Positions 1-7,397 are shown, numbered from the stretch's first letter. The stretch is 11,359 nucleotides of DNA from Paracoccaceae bacterium (GCA_030626365.1 DAOUPC010000058.1:1-11359); one strand, 5' to 3'. The notes: generated from the letters alone by a model not told the origin. Translations and numbers: made by a program.

Positions 1-1
1 C

Positions 2-433
2 CCGATGCCAAGTGCCTCAAGCGGCAGCATCGGCCTGTCCGAACCTGAACTGGCAGCGGTAATTGCCTTTCTGCAAAGCAACGGCGGGCTGGAAGTCACC
101 GTTGAAATCCCCACCGATCTGGGCGAGGCCGCAGAAGAGGACGAGGCCGAACCGGGTGAGCCGCGCGAACCCGTCACCGACATTCAGGAACTCTTTGACG
201 AATACGCCTGCGAAGGGTGCCACACCATTACCGAAGAGGCCGGCGACATCGGACCCAACCTTGCGGCAATCGGTGCCACGCAGGGCCGCGAATACATCCG
301 CCGCGCCCTGCTGGACCCAAATGCCGATATCGCCGAAGGCTACGAGGCCGATTTCATGCCCGCCGATCTGGGCGAAGTACTTTACGCATCCGAACTGGAA
401 ATCCTGGTCGATTTCCTGAGCCAGTTAAAGTGA
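2..433 (+). CDS. C-terminal part of a c-type cytochrome with at least two heme domains (5' end outside window)
   Basis: The reading frame is open to the left edge, so the apparent ATG at 5 is almost certainly internal. The first visible residues (Pro-Met-Pro-Ser, then GLSEPELAAVIAFLQ) look like the end of a cytochrome c domain: the Met-Pro axial ligand followed by the last helix. A very acidic linker follows (about residues 35-57 from Met at 5, mostly Glu, Asp, Ala, Pro). Then comes a second domain with heme site CEGCH at residues 69-73, a GPNL motif at 83-86 and a likely Met ligand at 118 (FMPADL). This suggests a periplasmic, probably diheme electron carrier. The N-terminus, its heme motif and any signal peptide or anchor cannot be seen. 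The gene ends 10 bases before the next cytochrome gene and is probably in one operon with it. The family is clear; the redox partner is unknown. Confidence 0.85.
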   Translation, partial: PMPSASSGSIGLSEPELAAVIAFLQSNGGLEVTVEIPTDLGEAAEEDEAEPGEPREPVTDIQELFDEYACEGCHTITEEAGDIGPNLAAIGATQGREYIRRALLDPNADIAEGYEADFMPADLGEVLYASELEILVDFLSQLK

Positions 434-443
434 GGCGGCAGTC

Positions 444-1211
444 ATGAGAATACCCAGATTATTGCAGGCCATTCTTGTCCTTGCCGGCGTGTATTTTGGT
501 TTCATCGTCGTCTTTGACTACATCCTAGAAGCGGTGATCCCACGCAGTCTTTTGACAATGTACATGTTCTTTGTCACCGCCGGTGTGTTCATGGTCTTTA
601 CCTATGACGAGGACCAGACGCGCGAACTGGTGGCACCGATCAAGGCAATGGTCGAAAACCCGCAATACCGGATGATCCGCAATGTGGTTTTTACAATCAT
701 TCCACTGCTTGTCGGCTTTGGCGTCTACACCAAGATGCGGCCCAGTTTTGATGCCCCGATTGAACTTAGGACCATCCACCCGGCCCCGCCCAGCACGGCG
801 CAGATTTTCGGGCGTCGGGTCAATCTTCTGGAACTGCAAAACCCGTTCCGGAAATTCGAAAAGGAAGACCCGGAACAGTTTGCTGAACTTGTTGCCGAAG
901 GGGCCACCGTTTACATTGAAAACTGCCAGTATTGCCATGGTGACAAGCTGGACGGAAAAGGCCCTTACGCCGAAGGGCTGAACCCAACGCCACTGAATTT
1001 TCAGGATATAGGCACCATTGCCCAGCTTCAGGAAAGCTATCTGTTCTGGCGCATCACAACCGGCGGGCCGGGGCTGCCATCCGAGGCGGCACCGTGGATT
1101 TCATCTATGCCCGTCTGGCAGAATTTCCTTGAGGAAGACGAAATCTGGAAAGTGATCCTGTTCCTTTATGACTACACCGGCCACGAGCCACGATCATGGG
1201 GGCACGAATGA
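444..1211 (+). CDS. Membrane-anchored monoheme cytochrome c
   Basis: This 255-residue protein should sit in the cytoplasmic membrane with its heme domain in the periplasm, passing electrons between neighbouring cytochromes. Three hydrophobic segments are visible at about residues 7-25, 36-53 and 80-96. A single class I cytochrome c domain follows, with CQYCH at 161-165, then HGDKLDGKGP typical of the family, and a Met ligand at 222 in the SMPVW motif. The start at 444 has a GAGG-type ribosome site at 432-435. The stop overlaps the next gene's start (ATGA), so translation is probably coupled. Cytochromes with an N-terminal membrane part like this often accompany bc-type complexes; that role is inference, as no cytochrome b or Rieske gene is in view. 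No specific gene name can be assigned. Confidence 0.88.
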   Translation: MRIPRLLQAILVLAGVYFGFIVVFDYILEAVIPRSLLTMYMFFVTAGVFMVFTYDEDQTRELVAPIKAMVENPQYRMIRNVVFTIIPLLVGFGVYTKMRPSFDAPIELRTIHPAPPSTAQIFGRRVNLLELQNPFRKFEKEDPEQFAELVAEGATVYIENCQYCHGDKLDGKGPYAEGLNPTPLNFQDIGTIAQLQESYLFWRITTGGPGLPSEAAPWISSMPVWQNFLEEDEIWKVILFLYDYTGHEPRSWGHE

Positions 1212-2755
1212 TGGGTGTTTTGTCGATCCGTAACGTCCTGCGCGGGGTTCTGACCGCTGGAATTCTGGCCCTGTTGCCCAATGTGACCCTGGCCCAGGCC
1301 AGTGACGAGGAAAACGGCGAGGTAATATATGCCAAGCGTTGCCTGCAATGCCACGGCGAAGACGGCGACGGGCTTGGGCCGGCTGCCGAACGGCTGAACC
1401 CGCCGCCGCGCGATTTCACCCTTGGCATGTTCAAGTTCAAGACCTCGGCCTTTGATGATGACATCGCCAACGACGCCGATCTGATCCGGATGATCCGCGA
1501 CGGCATGCCAGGCACCGCCATGCCGGGTTGGAGCGATATGCTGTCCGAACAGGATATTCTGGACGTCATCGCCTATATCAAGATATTCGCCGATCTTGGG
1601 GAAGAGGCCGAACTGCAACTGGATTACGGCACGCAGGTTACTTCGTCACCCGAAAGTATCGCGGCGGGCAAGCTGCTGTTTGAAGATGGTGAACGATGCA
1701 CCGAATGTCATGGACTCGAGGGCAAGGGCAACGCGCTGAAAAAGCTGAAGGACGACAATGGCGACCGGACCTGGCCGCGCAACCTGACCAAGCCATGGAC
1801 GTTCCGGGCCAGCAACGACCCCAAAGACATCTTTACCCGTATTTCCGTCGGCATCCCGACCACGCAGATGCCGTCCTTTGCCGACCCCAAGAGCAAAAAG
1901 AAACTGACGATCGAAGAGCGTTGGAATGTCGCCAACTATGTGGCCTCTCTGGCAAAAACCGAACAGGTCGTGCACCCGGACAACTTTGTCGTTCAGGCGT
2001 CCCGCGTCGAGGGGACGCTACCGGTCACGCCCGAGGACGAACTTTGGGGCACCGCCCCTTCGTCAACCTTCATCATGGTTCCGCAGATTGTCGGCCAAGA
2101 CCGGTTTTTCACAACGGCAAACGACACGATCAGTGCCCGCGCGCTTTATGATGATGACAAGATTGCCATTCTGCTGGAATGGGACGACCGCACCCAGAGC
2201 ATTCCCGGTGATCCCAAGGCGATCAGCATCGCCGACGAAGAGATTTTTCAGGATGCCGTCGCGGTGCAATTTCCGCAATCCATGCCCAAGGGGATGGAAA
2301 AACCCTATTTCCTGATGGGCGACGCTGCCAAGCCGGTGAACCTGTGGCGCTGGTCCAGTGGAACAACCGAAGACCCTGAAACCGCCACGATCATTGATGC
2401 CATTGGGATCAACAACCAAGTGACCCGCGAGGGCCACGCCGGGCTAAGTGCCAGTGGTAGTTACAAAAACGGCACCTGGCGTGTGGTCATGACCCGGACA
2501 CTGAAAACTGGATCACCAGAGAATGACCTTCAGTTCGAGGAGGGGCGTTTTGTTCCAATCAGTTTCTTTGCCTGGGACGGATCAAACAGCGAGGTTGGCA
2601 CAGCCCATGCCATGACAACCTGGTACTGGTTGCAAATGACACCTCGGGCAAGTTCCAAACCAATGGTTTACGCCATCGGCTCAGGGTTGTTGATTTTCGT
2701 GATCCTGCTTTGGTGGGGTCGCGGGGCCAGTTCACGCAGGCAGAAGAGTGCTTGA
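1208..2755 (+). CDS. Diheme cytochrome c fused to an ethylbenzene-dehydrogenase-type haem b domain, C-terminally anchored
   Basis: Numbering is from ATG 1208 (515 aa). A signal peptide (about 1-32, ending LAQA) is followed by two cytochrome c domains: CLQCH at 45-49 with a Met ligand near 105 (AMPGW), and CTECH at 164-168 with a Met near 221 (QMPSF). Residues about 256-480 resemble the haem-binding domain of ethylbenzene dehydrogenase gamma and related DMSO-reductase-family gamma subunits. They include the FLMGD...VNLWRW stretch at about 368-382, where such proteins place the Met ligand of haem b. A transmembrane helix at about 485-503 and a basic tail anchor the protein, leaving the haems periplasmic. 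Start: ATG 1208 overlaps the previous stop and follows a GGGGG stretch; ATG 1211 and ATG 1196 are in-frame alternatives. It probably collects or delivers electrons for a periplasmic oxidoreductase; substrate and catalytic partner are not visible here. Confidence 0.87.
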   Translation: MMGVLSIRNVLRGVLTAGILALLPNVTLAQASDEENGEVIYAKRCLQCHGEDGDGLGPAAERLNPPPRDFTLGMFKFKTSAFDDDIANDADLIRMIRDGMPGTAMPGWSDMLSEQDILDVIAYIKIFADLGEEAELQLDYGTQVTSSPESIAAGKLLFEDGERCTECHGLEGKGNALKKLKDDNGDRTWPRNLTKPWTFRASNDPKDIFTRISVGIPTTQMPSFADPKSKKKLTIEERWNVANYVASLAKTEQVVHPDNFVVQASRVEGTLPVTPEDELWGTAPSSTFIMVPQIVGQDRFFTTANDTISARALYDDDKIAILLEWDDRTQSIPGDPKAISIADEEIFQDAVAVQFPQSMPKGMEKPYFLMGDAAKPVNLWRWSSGTTEDPETATIIDAIGINNQVTREGHAGLSASGSYKNGTWRVVMTRTLKTGSPENDLQFEEGRFVPISFFAWDGSNSEVGTAHAMTTWYWLQMTPRASSKPMVYAIGSGLLIFVILLWWGRGASSRRQKSA

Positions 2756-2757
2756 GG

Positions 2758-2964
2758 GTGGATAACTCAAAGGATCGCCTGACGCAAAACACCCATGGTG
2801 CTGTCGTCAAGTTGTTTGGTGTCATACTAATCATTCTTGGCGCGCTGAATACCATGCTGTCTTGGCGTGGTGGATTTGATGTCCTGTCACTGCCGGTGTT
2901 CCTGATCGCCGCTGGTCTGGTTTTTTGCCTGATCGGTTCTGTATTGCACCAACACAATGAATGA
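2758..2964 (+). CDS. Small two-helix membrane protein, unknown function
   Basis: The frame encodes about 68 residues from a GTG at 2758, two bases after the stop of the cytochrome/haem b gene. It has two hydrophobic segments (about residues 17-31 and 41-61), a short loop with WRGG between them, and a polar HQHNE end. The polar N-terminal 15 residues (VDNSKDRLTQNTHG) read like a real small protein rather than an antisense shadow. There is no ATG near the start. GTG 2758, or TTG 2752 overlapping the previous stop, are the options, with a GAAGAG-type ribosome site at 2743-2748. Its position suggests it is the last gene of the cytochrome operon, perhaps a small accessory subunit. I do not recognise a family, and the coding call rests on composition and context. 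Confidence 0.5.
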   Translation: MDNSKDRLTQNTHGAVVKLFGVILIILGALNTMLSWRGGFDVLSLPVFLIAAGLVFCLIGSVLHQHNE

Positions 2965-3052
2965 CGAAGCCACCAGATGCACGAATCTGGCGGAAAAGAC
3001 TGCCCCAGTAAAGGCTGCCCAATACGGCCAATAACAACAGCATTGTACGAAA

Positions 3053-3175
3053 TCGGAACGCTCTTCCATCGCCAAGACGATCTGCCATGAAGTCCATCGA
3101 CCAAGTCTCATTTGGCTTCTCTGGCACCGCCAAAGCATCGGGTTGGACTGCATGCGTTGACATCAGGGTCTTCAA
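3053..3175 (-). pseudogene. IS3-family transposase (OrfB, integrase core) remnant
   Basis: On the - strand a 41-codon piece contains PDALAVPEKPNETWSMDFM followed by ADRLGDGRAFR. This is the characteristic start of the rve/integrase catalytic domain in IS3-family OrfB proteins (typically ...ALAVPxxPNQxWSMDFMxDxLADGRxxR...). The Asp in WSMDF is the first residue of the DDE catalytic triad. The similarity stops on both sides: a stop codon lies five codons upstream (3191-3193), and downstream the frame runs into unrelated hydrophobic sequence without the expected DDFNRE motif. No terminal inverted repeats or target duplication were found. The full protein would be about 270-300 residues, so less than a sixth survives. 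It cannot be functional. Confidence 0.78.
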
Positions 3176-3426
3176 AACCGGGGGAGAAGATTATCGAAAT
3201 TTTGCTGAAGCTGACCGGGTGGAAGCCGGTGGATTTAACCAATTCGTGGAAATTAAACTGAAGTCAAAGAAACCCGCCTTGTCGGCTACAATGGGGAAAA
3301 GCCTGATACCGAAGCGGGGTATTATCTGGGGCACCCTGGAGGCTAAGGCTAATTATCATTTAAAACAATTAGTTGCCAAGATTTCTGGCGGAGATAAAGG
3401 GAGTAACTTCGAACTCTGGCCGTCAA

Positions 3427-3442
3427 AAGCGCGACTGCGCTT
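3427..3442 (-). terminator. Probable intrinsic terminator of tRNA-Ser
   Basis: Read on the - strand, about 50 bases after the tRNA 3' end, AAGCGC-agtc-GCGCTT forms a perfect 6-bp GC-rich stem with a 4-base loop. The second arm runs into TTTTGA, giving a short U-tract. The position fits a Rho-independent terminator for the tRNA transcript. The U-tract is short, so strength is uncertain. Confidence 0.55.
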
Positions 3443-3493
3443 CGGCCGGTCAGGCCGCCCCGTCGGAGGTGCTACGCACCGTGAGGCACAGTA

Positions 3494-3583
3494 TGGCGGA
3501 GAGACAGGGATTCGAACCCTGGAGACGGTCTCCCGCCTACACACTTTCCAGGCGTGCGCCTTCGACCACTCGGCCACCTCTCC
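3494..3583 (-). tRNA. tRNA-Ser (anticodon GGA)
   Basis: The - strand reads as a complete class II tRNA of 90 nt including an encoded CCA end. The acceptor 5' strand GGAGAGG pairs with TCTCTCC (last pair G-U) and the discriminator base is G. The anticodon loop CTGGAAA gives GGA, which reads UCC and UCU serine codons. A long variable arm (GGCGGGAGACCGTC region) is typical of serine tRNAs. The T arm is CAGGG-TTCGAAT-CCCTG. The 5' end maps to 3583 and CCA to 3496-3494. It is a single gene with its own promoter and a likely terminator. Confidence 0.97.
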
Positions 3584-3830
3584 GTTGGGCGCTTGTATCC
3601 CTGCTTTTGTCCTGTTTGCAAGGGGCCATTGGCGGTTATCCATCTTTCGGTGCAGATAGGAAAAGGCAAGGCAAAACACTGGCCCGCACGCATGTCTGTG
3701 CCTGATCAGATGGGGGCGGGTTGGGCCAGGTTCTTTGCTTTATCCATCGCACGCAAGCCCCCCGGTAATCCCCCGAAAGAACCGCAAAAGCCTGTGCCAT
3801 AAATCAAAAACTCACAGCGCCGTCCCTGCG
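3584..3830. other. Spacer between the channel gene and tRNA-Ser
   Basis: These 247 bases hold the tRNA promoter close to the tRNA. The remainder (3622-3830) shows no supported gene on either strand. No convincing terminator was found after the channel gene stop at 3831. Confidence 0.5.
3592..3621 (-). promoter_or_regulatory. Likely promoter of tRNA-Ser
   Basis: On the - strand TTGCAA (3621-3616) is followed after 18 bases by TACAAG (3597-3592), and the mature tRNA begins 9 bases later. Both boxes match the housekeeping sigma consensus at 4 of 6 positions, and the distance to the tRNA fits a short leader. The assignment rests on position and consensus only. Confidence 0.5.
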
Positions 3831-6269
3831 TCATTCATCGCCATCACCGGCACCCTGGTCTGTGCTTTGCCCCGGGTTTCCGGCCTCTGTCGCAGCGGGG
3901 GCTTTAACCGTGTCGGCCTGAATATCGCTTTGTTTTGGCGCGCTTATATCCCCCCGCAGGACTTCTGGATTGCGCAGCCAGATGTCACGCTGGGCAAAGG
4001 GTATTTCGATCCCGGCCTCGCTAAATTGTTTGGCAATCTCGTGGTTCATGTCCGATTTGACCGACAGCATCCAGTTCACATCGCGCAGGATTGCCCGGAT
4101 TTCAAAATCCAGCGCATCGGCACCAAACCCCTGAAACACCACGCTTGGGCCGGGATTGGCCAGCACCATGGGGTGCGCCTTGGCAATCCCAAGCAAGATA
4201 GCCTCAACCGTGCGCGTGTCGGTGCCATAAGCCACCCCAACCGGCACCTTGACCCGGCCAACGGTCTTGCCACGGGTATAGTTGGTCACCGCCCCGGCAA
4301 TCAGATCCGAGTTGGGGACAATCACATCGGCGCGGTCAAACGTCTCGATCCGGGTCGAGCGCACCGAAATATCCCGCACATAACCCGCAAAACCACCCAC
4401 TTCGATCCAGTCGCCCTTGGCAATCGGGCGTTCGATCAAAAGGATGATTCCGCTGACAAAATTCGACACGATGGTTTGCAGGCCAAAACCGATACCAACC
4501 GACAATGCACCAGCAACAATGGCCACCGATGACAGGTCAAGCCCCGCCCCCGACACCGCGACCAGCGCCGCCAGAAAAATCCCCAGATAGCCGGTAAAGG
4601 CGACAATGGCGTTCTGGCCGCCCGGATCAATTTTGGTTTTCGGCAACAGGTTGGTCCGCAGCCCGCTTTGCAACAAACGGGTGACCGAATAGCCCACAAC
4701 AAAGATCAGCGCAAAGGTCAGAAAGGCCGTGGGTGAAATACTGGCATCCCCGACCTGAAAGCCATCCATGAATTTGAACCACATTTCGGTCAAATCCGCC
4801 AGACGGGCCCCCCATATCAGCGCAATCAACGGAACCGCCGCCAGCGCGAGCACAAAACCGATCAGCACCGAAAACAGGGTTTCGCGCGTATCAGTTTCGC
4901 GCGCCCCGGACAGCCAGTCATAAAGATCACCAAAGAACCGCTGGAGGATCAGAACAATCGAGATAAGCGCCAGACTCAGAATCACCGGATAGACGATCGC
5001 CTCGGCGGCGGCCCCATAGCCAAGCCCGGCCAGAACAGGCGAGATAAGCGCCAGAAACACCGCCCCACGCCGAACACTGGCAACAATCCGGTACACGCCC
5101 GGACTGCGCAATGGGGCCGCGGCAATATCATTGGCCCGCGCACGTTCGCTCAGCCCGACCTGTTGCAAACGGAACAGCAAAAGGGCCCCGCTCAGGATGA
5201 CAGGAAAGGCCACAACCGCCCGCGAGGCATCCGCGATACTTTCGATCTCCCCATACAGGTCAACCGCGCTTTGCAAAACCAGCGCCACCGCCAACAGCTT
5301 GACATACAATATCATTTCGCCGCGCCGGTTCTTTGGGGCCGGTAACAGGTCTGTTTGCCGGTGCCCGGCATAAAGCTGACCGCCCAGCCAGTTGAACGCC
5401 AGCAAGGTCAGCGCCCACCCCGGCACGGCCTCGATGATCAAAGTTCCGCGCAGCCCCAGAACGTTTGTCATCATCACGCCCTGAACCAGAATGATCGTCC
5501 CGACCAGCGGCAGAACAATCCGCGCCAAAGACACCACAAAGCCCCAAACCCCGGTCCCGCGCCCGCCAAACTGGCGCAAAAATGTCCCCAGCCGTTCAGA
5601 CAATCGCCAACCGAACAGCAGCAGCAGCAACCCCACCACGCCGAACGCCAGGATAACCGGCAATTCCTGCCTTATCCTTGCGCGGATGGCTTCCGAGCGC
5701 CAGTTGCGCGTTGTTTCATTGACCAACCCAACCAGGGCAGTTTGCACATCATGCCAGGCGGCGGGCCAATAGATCGGGTTCAAAGGGGACGGGCCACGCG
5801 CCAAAAGCCGTTTGGTCTGGCGGGCACGAATGATCCGGTCAATTTCACCGATCAGCCCGTTGGCCTGGCTGTGGGCCTCGCCCGATACCACCCTTGGCAC
5901 CCGCAACGCGTCAAGCTGACCGTTCAGGTTAAGGCGCAGCTTTGCAATATCTTCCGGTTCTTCACCGTTTTCGGGTTCTTCACCCAGCGCCAAAAGCTGA
6001 GATTCCAGCGTGGCAATCCGGGCCGTGTTCTGTTCACGCGACTTGGCAAATACCTCGCGGTACGTGACAATTTCCGATCGCAGCTTTTCCAGTGATGCGC
6101 TAGAGGCGCGACCGACATCGATCACCTGCTCGGCCCGCTCTGCAATGCTTAGCCAGGATTGGTAATAATCCTGGGTTTCCGGGGTAACCTGCGCCGATAC
6201 GCTCGCGGCACCAATCCCAAGGAACAAGGTCAGCGTGGCCAGTCGGACAAGGGAAAGAAACCCCGTCAT
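3831..6269 (-). CDS. MscS-family mechanosensitive channel with DUF3772 N-terminal domain
   Basis: This is an 812-residue inner-membrane channel expected to open under membrane tension and release solutes on osmotic downshock. A signal peptide (1-26, ending SVSAQ) is followed by a periplasmic, partly coiled-coil region (about 35-190) matching the DUF3772 type found in large MscS-like proteins. About ten hydrophobic segments lie between 203 and 575. The MscS core follows: the Gly/Ala-rich pore helix at about 582-611 (VAGALSVGIGFGLQTIVSNF), the beta domain with ERPIAKGDWIEV at 613-624 and VIVPNSD at 649-655, and the alpha/beta C-terminal domain to about 767. The tail (770-812) is acidic and low complexity. 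It is larger than MscS (about 286 aa) and nearer the MscK/MscM size class. Its ATG overlaps the cysK stop by 4 bases, implying coupled translation. Confidence 0.93.
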   Translation of the reverse strand: MTGFLSLVRLATLTLFLGIGAASVSAQVTPETQDYYQSWLSIAERAEQVIDVGRASSASLEKLRSEIVTYREVFAKSREQNTARIATLESQLLALGEEPENGEEPEDIAKLRLNLNGQLDALRVPRVVSGEAHSQANGLIGEIDRIIRARQTKRLLARGPSPLNPIYWPAAWHDVQTALVGLVNETTRNWRSEAIRARIRQELPVILAFGVVGLLLLLFGWRLSERLGTFLRQFGGRGTGVWGFVVSLARIVLPLVGTIILVQGVMMTNVLGLRGTLIIEAVPGWALTLLAFNWLGGQLYAGHRQTDLLPAPKNRRGEMILYVKLLAVALVLQSAVDLYGEIESIADASRAVVAFPVILSGALLLFRLQQVGLSERARANDIAAAPLRSPGVYRIVASVRRGAVFLALISPVLAGLGYGAAAEAIVYPVILSLALISIVLILQRFFGDLYDWLSGARETDTRETLFSVLIGFVLALAAVPLIALIWGARLADLTEMWFKFMDGFQVGDASISPTAFLTFALIFVVGYSVTRLLQSGLRTNLLPKTKIDPGGQNAIVAFTGYLGIFLAALVAVSGAGLDLSSVAIVAGALSVGIGFGLQTIVSNFVSGIILLIERPIAKGDWIEVGGFAGYVRDISVRSTRIETFDRADVIVPNSDLIAGAVTNYTRGKTVGRVKVPVGVAYGTDTRTVEAILLGIAKAHPMVLANPGPSVVFQGFGADALDFEIRAILRDVNWMLSVKSDMNHEIAKQFSEAGIEIPFAQRDIWLRNPEVLRGDISAPKQSDIQADTVKAPAATEAGNPGQSTDQGAGDGDE

Positions 6270-7300
6270 GTGTCTTCAAACACGCCGGGGATGCTGGCCG
6301 GAACATGGGTCATCCAGTCTGGCACCGGCAGGCCCTTTTCCTTCAGGAATTCAGGATTGAACAGTTTTGACTGATAGCGCGTGCCGTAATCGGCCAGAAT
6401 CGTGACAATCGTATGCCCCGGCCCCATTTCACGCGCCATGCGCACCGCCCCGGCAATGTTGATCGCACTTGATCCGCCCAGAACCAGCCCCTCTTCGTGC
6501 AACAGGTCGAACACATAGGGCAGCGCCTCGTCGTCGGGCACCTGATAGGACATGTCGGGCGCAAAACCCTCAAGGTTCTTGGTGATGCGTATCTGGCCGA
6601 TGCCCTCGGCGATGCTGCCGCCGCTCGTGGCCAGCTCTCCGGTGGTGTAATAAGAATAAAGCGCGGCCCCCATCGGGTCGGCCAGCCCGATCTTGACGCC
6701 CTTGGGTTGCAGCACATCCGCCACCCCCGCCAATGTCCCCCCCGACCCCACAGCACAGATGAACCCGTCAACCTTGCCGCCGGTCTGTTCCCAGATTTCC
6801 GGGCCGGTGGTTTCCACATGTGCCTGCCGGTTGGCCACATTATCAAACTGATTGGCCCAGAACGCGCCATGCGGTTCGGTCTTGTCCAGTTCAATCGCCA
6901 GCCGTTCGGAATAGCGCACAAAGTTGTTGGGGTTGCGATAGGGGGCCGCAGGCACCTGCACCAGCCGCGCCCCGGCAAGGCGCAACATCTCTTTCTTTTC
7001 CTCGCTCTGGGTCTCGGGGATGACGATCACACATCTGTACCCCATCGACGCCCCCACCAGCGCCAGCCCGATACCGGTGTTCCCGGCCGTGCCCTCGACA
7101 ATGGTGCCGCCAGGGCGCAGGGCACCGCGTTTTTCGGCGTCACGGATGATATACAGCGCGGCGCGGTCCTTGACCGACTGGCCGGGGTTCAGAAATTCGG
7201 CCTTACCCAGAATTTCACAGCCCGTTTCTTCGCTGATACGGCGCAGCCGGATCAATGGTGTGTGTCCTACGGCCTCGGCCAGATCGCGTGCAATGCGCAT
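6266..7300 (-). CDS. cysK: Cysteine synthase A (O-acetylserine sulfhydrylase)
   Basis: This PLP enzyme makes cysteine from O-acetylserine and sulfide in the cytoplasm. Numbering from ATG 7300 (344 aa): NPGQSVKDRAA at 38-48 contains the PLP lysine (Lys44); EGTAGNTG at 69-76 is the substrate-binding loop; GSGGT at 185-189 binds PLP phosphate; GGSS at 275-278 supplies the serine contacting the pyridine nitrogen. The start is chosen because GGGG (7311-7308) is 7 bases before ATG 7300 but only one base from the in-frame ATG at 7306. At about 344 aa it is longer than enteric CysK (323), as in the alphaproteobacterial form. It lies downstream of a TrgA-family gene, as at the R. sphaeroides tellurite-resistance locus, where cysK contributes to resistance. 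Its stop overlaps the channel gene start. CysM or a cystathionine beta-synthase-like enzyme are less likely alternatives. Confidence 0.93.
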   Translation of the reverse strand: MRIARDLAEAVGHTPLIRLRRISEETGCEILGKAEFLNPGQSVKDRAALYIIRDAEKRGALRPGGTIVEGTAGNTGIGLALVGASMGYRCVIVIPETQSEEKKEMLRLAGARLVQVPAAPYRNPNNFVRYSERLAIELDKTEPHGAFWANQFDNVANRQAHVETTGPEIWEQTGGKVDGFICAVGSGGTLAGVADVLQPKGVKIGLADPMGAALYSYYTTGELATSGGSIAEGIGQIRITKNLEGFAPDMSYQVPDDEALPYVFDLLHEEGLVLGGSSAINIAGAVRMAREMGPGHTIVTILADYGTRYQSKLFNPEFLKEKGLPVPDWMTHVPASIPGVFEDT

Positions 7301-7330
7301 GGGCATTCCCCAATTCTGAAATGTTGAAAT

Positions 7331-7351
7331 CAGGTGTACCTGCGCGCGCGC
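7331..7351. promoter_or_regulatory. Inverted repeat and (GC)5 run upstream of cysK
   Basis: About 30 bases upstream of cysK, CAGGT-gt-ACCTG forms a perfect 5-bp inverted repeat (7331-7342), directly joined to ten alternating G and C bases (7342-7351). It lies in the 97-base spacer between trgA and cysK. It could be an operator or part of a weak hairpin attenuating read-through from trgA. No regulator can be named. Confidence 0.25.
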
Positions 7352-7397
7352 CCTTCCTCAAGCCGCGTTCCGTCAGTCCGCGATACTGCCGGGCGGT

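Larger units (their letters stand above)
2965..3493. other. Gene-poor stretch with decayed mobile-element fragments
   Basis: No intact gene is supported in these roughly 530 bases. Open frames on both strands are short, overlapping, and mostly unlike proteins. What can be recognised is an IS3 transposase relic (3053-3175, - strand), a possible RHS-like fragment (3257-3343, + strand), and small hairpins downstream of the tRNA (3427-3480). The part from about 3340 to 3410 is noticeably AT-richer than its surroundings. The stretch lies between the end of the cytochrome operon and the 3' end of a tRNA gene, a common place for insertions to accumulate and decay. Confidence 0.6.

Noticed and set aside
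3408..3419. TTCGAACTCTGG, matching the tRNA T-arm string TTCGAACCCTGG (3511-3522) at 11 of 12 bases; considered as an att-site duplicate
   Set aside because: The match is too short and does not extend on either side. There is no integrase gene nearby, and the interval is only about 100 bases.
3087..3659. A 190-codon open frame on the + strand
   Set aside because: It runs straight through the tRNA-Ser gene in antisense and across the IS3 relic, so it is not a plausible gene.
3735..4532. A 265-codon open frame on the + strand
   Set aside because: It is antisense to the end of the channel gene, whose protein has clear MscS motifs. The + strand translation shows no domain and is rich in residues typical of shadow frames in GC-rich DNA.
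5355..6095. A 246-codon open frame on the + strand
   Set aside because: It is antisense to the N-terminal half of the channel gene, with low-complexity Gln/Pro-rich translation.
6497..7327. A 276-codon open frame on the + strand
   Set aside because: It lies opposite cysK, which has all catalytic motifs, so it is a shadow of its codon bias.
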